NCBI GenBank assembly: GCA_009704345.1
Contig: WLEH01000075.1
Span: forward strand, 1 to 5,982
Source of the DNA: Actinomycetota bacterium
Lineage (GTDB): Bacteria; Actinomycetota; Actinomycetes; S36-B12; UBA5976
Direction of reading: 5' to 3'
Length of the DNA: 5,982 nucleotides
Of this stretch, positions 1-5,982 are shown piece after piece. Each line of letters begins with the position of its first letter. The stretch's first letter is position 1. A program made the translations under genes and the position numbers. Below the pieces are notes generated by a model. The model was given only the letters and a program-made list of their open reading frames with translations, ran no database searches and was not told the DNA's origin.

Positions 1-1155
1 TCTCGTTCTCAATTCGCGCGAGATCGAGCACGAGTGCTGCACTCGCTATCACTGCGTCGATTGGCAAATAAAACCCAAGTGCTAACTGCCGCTCAACATG
101 ATTTCCCTCGTTCCCGCCTTACCCATACGCTTGAAGTCGCACAGATCGCCCGCGAATTAGGACATGCGTTAGGGGCAGATCCGGATCTAACTGAAACAGC
201 AGCATTAACGCATGATGTTGGTCATCCACCCTTTGGTCACAATGGTGAATCGGCACTGGATGAATTAGCGGCGAGCATTGGTGGGTTTGAAGGGAATGCG
301 CAGACATTTCGAGTGTTAACAAGACTAGAAACAAAAGTTATGGATGACCGACGCAGTTATGGTTTGAACTTAACTCGAGCAACTTTAGATGCTGCTAGTA
401 AATATCCATGGTTTAAAGAACCTGAAAATGTCAAATATGGCGCATACGAAGCAGATGGTGAGTTGTTTAATTGGGTGCGTAGAGCAAATAACACCAGATC
501 AGTGTGCTTTGAAGCGCAAGTTATGGATTTTGCTGATGATGTGGCGTATTCGGTGCATGATGTGGAAGATGCGATTCATGCCGGCCATATTGATCTAAAT
601 CTCTTGCACGATAGTGATGAACAGAAGTTAATTGTTGATGAGTGCATTGCAAGATATCTACCTAATGCCAGTGATCAAGAGTTATTAGCTGCGTTAAACC
701 GGATTTTGAATTTAGCCCAATGGCCAGCTAATTTCGATAGTTCTAGAAAAGCTGTTACCCAACTTAAAGCAATCACCTCAACGCTGATTGGCCGCTTTGT
801 TGGTGCAGCAGAGTTGGCAACAACAGCGGCGCATGGCAATCAGATCTCACGCTATGGCGGGGATTTGATTGTGCCGGCAGATATTCGGGCCGAAGTTGCG
901 GTGCTAAAAACATTAGCGGTGGCATACGTGATGCAACGAGCCGCAATGGCAAAGCAGTATGCCCAACAGCGAGAGCTGCTCGCAGAACTGTTTACCGCCC
1001 TAAAGCAGCAGGCCCCAACTGCGCTAGATGCCATCCACCAAGAGGCGTTTTCCGTTGCCAACAGCGATTCTGAGCGCACTCGCGTGATTGTGGACCAGAT
1101 CGCCAATCTGACCGACATTACGGCAGTTCAGTGGCACCAGCGGCTGTGTAAGTAG
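1..1155 (+). CDS. dgt: dGTPase-like deoxynucleotide triphosphohydrolase, 5' end missing
   Basis: Probable cytoplasmic enzyme that cleaves dGTP or other dNTPs to the deoxynucleoside and triphosphate, adjusting dNTP pools. The reading frame is open from base 1. The codons before the GTG at 34 encode SRSQFARDRAR, and this continues smoothly into VLHSLSLRRLANKTQV, the conserved N-terminal motif of the family. That GTG is therefore most likely an internal valine and the true start lies upstream of the window. The HD-domain metal ligands are visible: His in RLTHTLEV (codon 124-126), His-Asp in LTHDVGHPPFGHNGE (codons 211-216), and a later Asp in MDFADDVAYSVHD (near 535). FEGNAQTFRVLTRLE is the typical family signature after the HD pair. 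384 codons are present, and I estimate only a few tens are missing. The stop TAG (1153-1155) is 36 bases before dnaG on the same strand. A dgt-dnaG pairing is known in Actinobacteria such as Mycobacterium. True substrate preference cannot be read from the sequence. Confidence 0.93.
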   Translation, partial: SRSQFARDRARVLHSLSLRRLANKTQVLTAAQHDFPRSRLTHTLEVAQIARELGHALGADPDLTETAALTHDVGHPPFGHNGESALDELAASIGGFEGNAQTFRVLTRLETKVMDDRRSYGLNLTRATLDAASKYPWFKEPENVKYGAYEADGELFNWVRRANNTRSVCFEAQVMDFADDVAYSVHDVEDAIHAGHIDLNLLHDSDEQKLIVDECIARYLPNASDQELLAALNRILNLAQWPANFDSSRKAVTQLKAITSTLIGRFVGAAELATTAAHGNQISRYGGDLIVPADIRAEVAVLKTLAVAYVMQRAAMAKQYAQQRELLAELFTALKQQAPTALDAIHQEAFSVANSDSERTRVIVDQIANLTDITAVQWHQRLCK

Positions 1156-1179
1156 CCGGCAAGAGATTTGGCCCCCGCC

Positions 1180-1191
1180 TAGACTTAACCC
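1180..1191 (+). promoter_or_regulatory. Candidate -10 element for a leaderless dnaG transcript
   Basis: The hexamer TAGACT (1180-1185) fits the actinobacterial TANNNT -10 pattern and ends 6 bases before the dnaG ATG, so transcription would be expected to begin at or very near the A of the ATG. No purine-rich Shine-Dalgarno lies in the preceding 15 bases, which are pyrimidine-rich (CCCCCGCCT, then TTAACCC). No convincing -35 is seen; the bases around 1157-1163 are a poor match. A leaderless mRNA is the inference. Readthrough from dgt remains possible, and a six-base pattern this loose can occur by chance. Confidence 0.4.
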
Positions 1192-3003
1192 ATGGCCGGA
1201 CGAATACATGATGAAGATGTGGCGGCCGTCCGTGACCGCTCCCGAATCGATGAAGTAGTTCGCGACTATGTCACGCTAAAACCAGCTGGCGGCGGCAGCC
1301 TTAAAGGCATCTGTCCGTTCCATGATGAAAAGAGTCCATCTTTTCACGTCACACCAAGCAAAGGATTGTGGTTCTGCTTTGGTTGTAACGAAGGTGGCGA
1401 CACGGTTAATTTTCTGCAAAAAGTCGACCACTTAAGCTTCACCGAAGCGATTGAAAAATTAGCTGGCAAATTAGGAATGAGCCTGCGTTATGTGGCATCC
1501 GGAAACAACACCGCAAAGCCAGTAGGTAATCGAACTAGGTTAATTGAAGCTAATCGGCTAGCAGAACAGTTCTACCAAGCACAGCTAGGCACCAAGGCAG
1601 CTGAAATTGGTCGAGAGTTTCTGCAATCACGCGGCTTTGATAAAGCTGCCGCAACTAAATTTGGCGTTGGTTATGCGCCAGATGAGTGGAGTTCACTAAC
1701 TGAACATCTGCGCGCCAGCGGATTTACCGACGATGAATTAAAAACTGCAGGATTAGCAATTGATGGCCAACGCGGAATTTACGATCGTTTTCGTGGCAGA
1801 TTGATCTGGCCAATTCGTGACTCTTCTGGTGACACAATTGGATTTGGTGCTCGCAAACTTAAAGATAATGATGATGGGCCAAAGTATTTAAATACGCCCG
1901 AGACTCCTCTCTATAAAAAGAGTCAGGTGCTATATGGCATTGATTTAGCTAGAAAAGAAATTGCACGGCGCCGTCAAGCGGTAATTGTTGAGGGCTATAC
2001 CGATGTGATGGCAGCACATTTAAGTGGCGTTGAAACTGCCGTTGCTACATGCGGCACCGCATTTGGCGAAGATCATGTTCGGATTTTGCGCAGATTGTTG
2101 ATGGATCAAGAAGAGTTACGCGGTGAAGTAATTTTCACCTTTGATGGTGATGCAGCTGGCCAGAAAGCAGCGCTGAAAGCATTCGAATTAGATGCGCAGA
2201 TCACTAGCCAAACTTTTGTTGCAATTGAACCAACTGGACTTGATCCATGCGATCTGCGATTACAGCATGGACCTGAAGCAGTGCGAGAGTTAGTGGCTCG
2301 GCGCATTCCGCTATTTGAGTTTGCCATTAAATCCAACATCGCGCAGTATCCGATCCAATCTCCAGAAGGTCGAGTTGCCGCAACTAGATCAGTAGCCCCA
2401 TTGATTGCTGGAATAAAGGATCCTGCGCTTCGGCCAGAATATTTAAGGCTAACTGCTGGCTGGATTGGCGTAGAGCCAGCAGCATTAAAGGATGCGATTG
2501 GGAAAAAAGCCAAAGCAGCAACTGAAGACAAGCTGCCAAGCGTCGATTTGTTGGATCCAGTGGTTCGAGTAGAGCGAGAAGCGCTGAAGTTGGCATTACA
2601 GCATCGAGAATTACTGCCAGATTGGTTTGCCGCATTAGAGCAAAGTTCGTTCTCCGCAGCTCAACATCAAGCTGTTTTCTTGGCAATTATGAATGCCAGC
2701 ACAGCTGCCGATTTAGTTGCGCAAGTGCTTAGTGCTGCGACAGAGCCAGAGATTGAAAATCTAATTCGAGCCCTGCTAGTTGAGCCAATTCAATCAAGTG
2801 AAGAGCAACTTGATCGTTATGCCAAAGCAGTTTATGCCCGAGTGATGGAGTTAGATGCCACTCGACAAATAGCTGATTTAAAGCGCACATTGCAGCGCTT
2901 AAATCCGGTTGATGAGCAAGCGCAATATGACAAAATGTTTGCTGAATTAGTGGCTCTTGAGCAGCACCGTCGCACTCTTAGAGAACAGGCGATGGGTATC
3001 TAG
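1192..3003 (+). CDS. dnaG: DNA primase DnaG
   Basis: Makes the short RNA primers for lagging-strand synthesis at the replication fork, working with the DnaB helicase. It is 603 residues, a normal length for bacterial DnaG. Domains in order: an N-terminal CHC2 zinc finger with ligands Cys41, His44, Cys62 and Cys65 (GICPFH and FCFGC); a catalytic core with IYDRFRGRLIWPIRD (196-210) and the basic stretch PKYLNTPETPLYKKSQ (230-245); a TOPRIM fold with Glu267 in VIVEGYTDVMAAH, Asp318 and Asp320 in FTFDGDAAG, and DPCD at 351-354; then a helical C-terminal region (about 450-603), the expected helicase-interaction domain, which is poorly conserved. The ATG is well fixed: an in-frame TAA lies two codons upstream (1186-1188), and the N-terminus MAGRIHDEDVAAVRDRSRI matches actinobacterial primases. 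There is no Shine-Dalgarno. The stop TAG shares its G with the GTG start of the next gene. All key residues are present and nothing suggests damage. Confidence 0.98.
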   Translation: MAGRIHDEDVAAVRDRSRIDEVVRDYVTLKPAGGGSLKGICPFHDEKSPSFHVTPSKGLWFCFGCNEGGDTVNFLQKVDHLSFTEAIEKLAGKLGMSLRYVASGNNTAKPVGNRTRLIEANRLAEQFYQAQLGTKAAEIGREFLQSRGFDKAAATKFGVGYAPDEWSSLTEHLRASGFTDDELKTAGLAIDGQRGIYDRFRGRLIWPIRDSSGDTIGFGARKLKDNDDGPKYLNTPETPLYKKSQVLYGIDLARKEIARRRQAVIVEGYTDVMAAHLSGVETAVATCGTAFGEDHVRILRRLLMDQEELRGEVIFTFDGDAAGQKAALKAFELDAQITSQTFVAIEPTGLDPCDLRLQHGPEAVRELVARRIPLFEFAIKSNIAQYPIQSPEGRVAATRSVAPLIAGIKDPALRPEYLRLTAGWIGVEPAALKDAIGKKAKAATEDKLPSVDLLDPVVRVEREALKLALQHRELLPDWFAALEQSSFSAAQHQAVFLAIMNASTAADLVAQVLSAATEPEIENLIRALLVEPIQSSEEQLDRYAKAVYARVMELDATRQIADLKRTLQRLNPVDEQAQYDKMFAELVALEQHRRTLREQAMGI

Positions 3004-3488
3004 TGCGCTTAGGTCGACGTAATCAGATTGCAGCAAAGTATCAATCACTGGCTCCAGACCAAAACATTTTAAGTTATGCCGAAACTCAGGTTGGCCCAGT
3101 GGTTGCAACTGAGATAGGAATTATTAGCGCTAGTTTTAATATTAATTGGTATGACATGTTTCAAGCTAGCTTTAATCCACCAGAATTGAGTATTAGTTAT
3201 CACAGCGTACTGGGAAACAAAACTTTACTGCTGCAGCTAGATTCGCGATCAACAGAAAATGAATTTGCGAATTTGATTAGAGCAAAGATCACCACTAATG
3301 TGATCGCACAGACCAAAGTTGAATATGAGTCGAATTTATTTGTGACTTTTTCCGCTAGGAGAAAGAGTGAAACTGAAATCAAATTTGTGGTGTCCGCTGA
3401 CCCTGGAATTGTGGTAACCAGTGAGCAGTTTCAGTTGTGGGCGAAGCAGCAGTTAGCTCAATTTAAAGAAACGTTTGGATTTCAATAG
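3003..3488 (+). CDS. Conserved-looking protein of unknown function downstream of dnaG
   Basis: 161 residues with no function I can name. The GTG start overlaps the dnaG stop by one base (TAGTG at 3001-3005), a strong sign of translational coupling. A weak GATGGG (2991-2996) sits 6 bases upstream. The protein has a basic start (MRLGRRNQIAAKYQ), then alternating hydrophobic stretches that look like beta strands, an INWYDMFQASFNPPELSISY segment (47-66), an FANLIRAKITTNVIAQTKV segment (88-106) and a likely terminal helix (WAKQQLAQFKETFG). No signal peptide, membrane helix or metal motif is visible, so it is probably a cytoplasmic protein. From memory, its layout resembles an uncharacterised actinobacterial family often encoded beside dnaG (basic start, ER-LAWA-like strand, VATT-like strand, IPW-like segment, RVTASVV-like helix, late ARR motif); a PH-like beta fold is a guess. 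G+C is low (63 of 180 bases in 3121-3300). Its last 7 bases overlap the end of fabF on the other strand. Confidence 0.8.
   Translation: MRLGRRNQIAAKYQSLAPDQNILSYAETQVGPVVATEIGIISASFNINWYDMFQASFNPPELSISYHSVLGNKTLLLQLDSRSTENEFANLIRAKITTNVIAQTKVEYESNLFVTFSARRKSETEIKFVVSADPGIVVTSEQFQLWAKQQLAQFKETFGFQ
3482..3488. other. Tail-to-tail gene overlap of 7 bp
   Basis: The stop TAG of the + strand gene (3486-3488) lies inside the last codons of fabF, and the fabF stop TGA (complement of 3482-3484) lies inside the last codons of the + strand gene. No GC-rich hairpin followed by a T-run was found near the junction on either strand. The two convergent transcripts probably run into each other or end by a non-intrinsic mechanism. 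Confidence 0.9.
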
Positions 3489-4723
3489 TTTCTAATTGCA
3501 ACACAAACATTATGGCCGCCAAAGCCAAATGAGTTGTTAAGTGCCAAAATTTCAGATTTTGTAATGGCGCGATGAGAATCTCTTACAACATCTAACTCAA
3601 CTTTTGGATCAAAGTCAGTAATGTTGATTGTGCGGGGAATTTGCTTATTAACAATGCTTAAAATAGTAAGAATGGACTCAATTGCGCCAGCACCACCTAA
3701 CGTGTGACCAATTGAAGATTTGGGCGCGGTAACTGCAATTTGATCGGTATGGGCACCAAATGCTCGCCTTACTGCTGCCGCTTCTGCGATATCTCCTAGC
3801 GGAGTTGAAGTAGCGTGTGCATTGAGATGAAGCACATCAGTCATGCTGGCGTCAGCATCTGTGACTGCAGCGATCATGGCGCGGGCAGCGCCAGCACCTT
3901 CTGGATCAGGGGCGGCAATGTGGTGGGCATCTGAAGTCATGCCAAAACCAGCAATTTCCGCGTAAATATTTGCATTGCGAGCAACCGCATGGTCAAGTCG
4001 CTCTAGTACTAGCGCACCAGCACCTTCGCTCATCACAAACCCATCGCGCCCTAAGTCATATGGCCGCGACGCAGTAGCTGGATCATCATTGCGAGTAGAC
4101 ATAGCTCGCATTGCGGCAAAAGCTGCCATCGCCAATCTATTGATGACAGCTTCAGTGCCGCCAACAACGACCACATCGGCTCTGCCATCTCGAATCATCT
4201 GCGTACCCCAGGCAATTGCTTCAGCAGAGGTTGCGCACGCGGAAACGGGTGCATGCGCACCAGCTTGTGCGCCAATTTCTAATTCAATTAGTGCAGCTGC
4301 GGCATTTGGCATAATCATTGGCACCGTTAGCGGATTTACTCGATCTGGACCGCGTTCGGCCAAAATCTCCATTTGCTGCATCACAGTGGATAACCCACCA
4401 ATGCCGGTGCCAAACGCAACACCTAACCTAATTGGATCAACTTCTGTTAACACTTTGGCGTCAGCAACTGCTTGCTTTGCCGCAATCACCGCAAATTGAG
4501 TAGAGCGATCCATTCGACGCGCTGCCACTTTATCTAATACGTTTGATAAGTCCGCATCAATTGCACCGGCAATACGCGAATTGATATCCGATGCCCAGTT
4601 TTCATGTAAAGCGCACACGCCCGAGCGTCCCGCTAGCACTGCTTGCCAAGTGCTGGCAACGTCAATACCTAACGGAGTAACCAGTCCTAAACCAGTAACG
4701 ACAACTCGAGGGTGCGCGCTCAT
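3482..4723 (-). CDS. fabF: 3-oxoacyl-ACP synthase II (beta-ketoacyl-ACP synthase, KAS II)
   Basis: Condenses malonyl-ACP with a growing acyl-ACP in the elongation cycle of type II fatty-acid synthesis in the cytoplasm. 413 residues, the usual size for KAS I/II. The thiolase-fold catalytic triad is complete: Cys163 in PVSACATSAEAI, His303 in NAHATSTPLGD and His340 in KSSIGHTLGGAGAIE, with Lys335 just before. GTGIGG (106-111) and the C-terminal NSFGFGGHNVCVAI (397-410) are family signatures; the Ala in NAHATSTP and His-Asn in GGHN are the forms I recall from actinobacterial KAS enzymes such as KasA. The ATG is 11 bases after the acpP stop, so the two genes are almost certainly co-transcribed. 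Upstream of the ATG only a weak AAAGAA is seen, contrasting with the better ribosome site of acpP. A chain-length factor is unlikely because the active-site Cys is kept. FabF rather than FabB is chosen on position next to acpP and on actinobacterial context; chain-length preference cannot be read here. Confidence 0.96.
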   Translation of the reverse strand: MSAHPRVVVTGLGLVTPLGIDVASTWQAVLAGRSGVCALHENWASDINSRIAGAIDADLSNVLDKVAARRMDRSTQFAVIAAKQAVADAKVLTEVDPIRLGVAFGTGIGGLSTVMQQMEILAERGPDRVNPLTVPMIMPNAAAALIELEIGAQAGAHAPVSACATSAEAIAWGTQMIRDGRADVVVVGGTEAVINRLAMAAFAAMRAMSTRNDDPATASRPYDLGRDGFVMSEGAGALVLERLDHAVARNANIYAEIAGFGMTSDAHHIAAPDPEGAGAARAMIAAVTDADASMTDVLHLNAHATSTPLGDIAEAAAVRRAFGAHTDQIAVTAPKSSIGHTLGGAGAIESILTILSIVNKQIPRTINITDFDPKVELDVVRDSHRAITKSEILALNNSFGFGGHNVCVAIRNY

Positions 4724-4734
4724 GAATTCTTTAA

Positions 4735-4974
4735 TTAAGCGGACTTAACGATAAAGTTAACGGCATCGCCAACGGTACGCAGGTTCTTGACTTCCTCGTC
4801 AGGAATTTTAACGCCGAACTTATCTTCAGCGGCCATTACTACCTCAACCATTGACAGCGAATCAACCTCTAGATCGTCGGTGAACGACTTATCCATGGCA
4901 ACTTGATCAGCAGCAACTCCGGCAACTTCATCCAAAATTACCGCCATCTCGCGCATTACTTCGTCAGCGTTCAT
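4735..4974 (-). CDS. acpP: Acyl carrier protein
   Basis: Small acidic cytoplasmic carrier that holds the growing fatty acyl chain as a thioester on a 4'-phosphopantetheine arm. 79 residues, typical length. The attachment site is Ser39 in the DSL motif (EVDSLSMVEVVMAAEDKFG). The following helix II is rich in Glu and Asp, the surface that docks FabD, FabH and FabF. FTDDLEVDSLSMVEV and the IPDEEVKNLRTVGDAVNFI stretch closely resemble actinobacterial ACPs of primary metabolism. It lies between fabH (41-base gap) and fabF (11-base gap) on the same strand, which points to the fatty-acid synthase ACP rather than a polyketide carrier. The start ATG is supported by a good ribosome site upstream. The stop TAA falls in the palindrome TTAATTAA (4731-4738), probably by chance. 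Confidence 0.98.
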   Translation of the reverse strand: MNADEVMREMAVILDEVAGVAADQVAMDKSFTDDLEVDSLSMVEVVMAAEDKFGVKIPDEEVKNLRTVGDAVNFIVKSA

Positions 4975-4977
4975 TTA

Positions 4978-4990
4978 CTTTCCATCCTTC
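4978..4990 (-). promoter_or_regulatory. Ribosome binding site of acpP
   Basis: On the minus strand the sequence GAAGGATGGAAAG precedes the acpP ATG. AAGGA (4989-4985) is 10 bases from the start, and a second purine run GGAAAG lies closer. This is the clearest Shine-Dalgarno in the window, in keeping with the high demand for ACP protein relative to its enzymes. The rest of the 41-base fabH-acpP gap shows no terminator and no convincing promoter. Confidence 0.6.
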
Positions 4991-5015
4991 TAGCTCAACT
5001 TTCGTTAAGCGATTG

Positions 5016-5982
5016 TTACGGCAGCGCCACTACTTGAGCAGCGTATGTGAGTCCCGCGCCAAAGCCTAAAAGCAAGGCTGGAGCGCCGGCTGGTGCTCTG
5101 CCCTCACTGCGAAGTGCATGCAGCGCGAGCGGAACGGTTGCGGCAGTTGTGTTACCGCTATCCCGGATATCTCTGGCCACCGCCACAGTATCTGGGAAAT
5201 CTAATGCTTTCACAATGGCATCAGTAATTCGATTATTTGCCTGATGCGGTACGAAAGCAGCTAAATCTTTTGGCTCTAAACCAGCAGCAGTGATTGCGCG
5301 TTGAGCAACCCCAACCATCTCTGATACCGCCCAGCGAAATACTTGTTGGCCAGCCATCCGCAATGTTGGCGGTGCTGGTGCTTTACCGCTGCGAAAATCA
5401 AACCAAGTTGAAGTCATTGAAATTGCATCTGCTTGTGAACCATCAGAACCAAAAATAATTGGCCCAAAACCATTGAAGTCAGCTGGTCCTACCACCATCG
5501 CGCCAGCGCCATCACCAAAAATAAATGCACTACCGCGATCGGTGAAATCAAGGACATCAGTCATTCGTTCTGCACCAATAACTAACGCATATTCGACGCT
5601 ACCAGATTTCACCATATCAGCGGCAGTGCTAAGTGCGTATACAAATCCAGCACAAGCTGCGCCAATATCAAATGCGCCAGGATCGGGAATACCTAACTTA
5701 GCTGCAACTGTTGGCGCAACCGCTGGAAATTGCACTGGGTTAGTTAACGTCGCAACTAGTACGACGCCAATTTGTTCGGGCTTAACGCCAGCATCTGCCA
5801 TCGCTTCTGCTGCCGCCAACGCAGCCATTTCATCAAGAGTTTCGTGCTCGCTGGCAAATCGTCTGGTTTGAATTCCCGTTCGTTGTTGAATCCATTCGTC
5901 ACTGGAATCAATTAGCGGCGCAATCTCATCGTTTGTTACTACTCGGAAAGGTCGATACGCGCCAATTCCCATGATGCGAGCA
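5016..5982 (-). CDS. fabH: 3-oxoacyl-ACP synthase III (KAS III), N-terminus cut by the window edge
   Basis: Starts fatty-acid synthesis by condensing an acyl-CoA primer with malonyl-ACP. Numbered from the ATG at 5972, the triad is Cys107 in IGAACAGFVYALS, His243 in FVPHQANNRI and Asn274 in RDSGNTTAAT; FIFGDGAGAMVV (151-162) and SSDEWIQQRTGI (23-34) are further signatures, and LLGFGAGLTYAAQVV closes the protein. The ATG at 5972 is probably internal: the three codons before it read Ala-Arg-Ile, giving ARIMGIGAYRP, which matches the usual ARILGIGAYRP start region of actinobacterial FabH. There is no purine-rich site just before it, so the true start should lie a few codons or more beyond the right edge. 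Whether the primer is acetyl-CoA or a branched acyl-CoA cannot be told from these residues. It is the first gene of the visible fabH-acpP-fabF block; fabD would be expected upstream. Confidence 0.96.
   Translation of the reverse strand, partial: ARIMGIGAYRPFRVVTNDEIAPLIDSSDEWIQQRTGIQTRRFASEHETLDEMAALAAAEAMADAGVKPEQIGVVLVATLTNPVQFPAVAPTVAAKLGIPDPGAFDIGAACAGFVYALSTAADMVKSGSVEYALVIGAERMTDVLDFTDRGSAFIFGDGAGAMVVGPADFNGFGPIIFGSDGSQADAISMTSTWFDFRSGKAPAPPTLRMAGQQVFRWAVSEMVGVAQRAITAAGLEPKDLAAFVPHQANNRITDAIVKALDFPDTVAVARDIRDSGNTTAATVPLALHALRSEGRAPAGAPALLLGFGAGLTYAAQVVALP

Noticed and set aside
34..36. GTG as the start of dgt
   Set aside because: The frame is open to base 1 and the upstream residues (SRSQFARDRAR) continue the conserved dGTPase N-terminal motif, so this is an internal valine codon.
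2106..2686. Two antisense open frames (100 and 141 codons) within dnaG
   Set aside because: Both sit over intact primase coding sequence, show no recognisable motif, and have compositions typical of antisense shadows.
3975..4499. A 174-codon open frame antisense to fabF
   Set aside because: It lies wholly inside the well-supported fabF gene and its translation is low-complexity (Ala, Ser, Ile, Thr, Pro), as expected for the reverse of an alanine-rich enzyme. No ribosome site or family motif was seen.
4724..4738. Palindromes GAATTC and TTAATTAA between acpP and fabF
   Set aside because: Both are short restriction-site-like words; they overlap the acpP stop and an AT-rich spacer and show no operator-like arrangement or second copy nearby.
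4993..5039. Inverted repeat GCTCAA / TTGAGC around the fabH stop
   Set aside because: Only 6 bp pair, with a 35-base loop and no T-run; it does not extend on either side and is expected by chance.
5473..5871. A 132-codon open frame antisense to fabH
   Set aside because: It is covered by fabH codons containing the catalytic Cys region, and its translation is Ala/Ser/Pro/Thr-rich with no family signature.

Overview
The window reads as a compact piece of an actinobacterial chromosome. It holds six protein-coding genes with almost no non-coding DNA: the longest gap is 41 bases. The DnaG, ACP, FabF and FabH sequences all carry motif variants I associate with Actinobacteria, for example NAHATSTP and FGFGGHN in FabF and the FTDDL-VDSLSMVEV core of ACP. 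Sampled lines range from 30% to 63% G+C and most lie in the 40s, which is low for the phylum. Together with the tight packing, this suggests a streamlined aquatic actinobacterium, such as the freshwater acI/Nanopelagicales lineage. That placement is an inference from composition and motif style, not a database result.

Left half, + strand (1-3488): the 3' part of a dGTPase-like HD-domain dNTP triphosphohydrolase (dgt), which enters from outside the window. It is followed after 36 bases by the complete DNA primase gene dnaG. dnaG has no visible Shine-Dalgarno but does have a -10-like hexamer placed as expected for a leaderless transcript. A 161-residue protein of unknown function follows, and its GTG start shares one base with the dnaG stop codon. 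dgt and dnaG connect dNTP pool control with replication priming.

Right half, - strand (3482-5982): a type II fatty-acid synthase block transcribed right to left in the order fabH, acpP, fabF. FabH makes the first acetoacetyl (or branched 3-ketoacyl) condensation onto malonyl-ACP, AcpP carries the growing chain, and FabF performs later elongation condensations. fabH runs off the right edge at its 5' end. In relatives fabD usually comes next upstream, but that lies outside the window.

The two blocks converge and their last genes overlap by 7 bp, with no visible terminator hairpin between them. No RNA genes, mobile elements, CRISPR arrays or large repeats were seen. This is mostly ordinary core-genome sequence. 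The least explained element is the small protein downstream of dnaG. I do not see evidence for a new multi-gene system.
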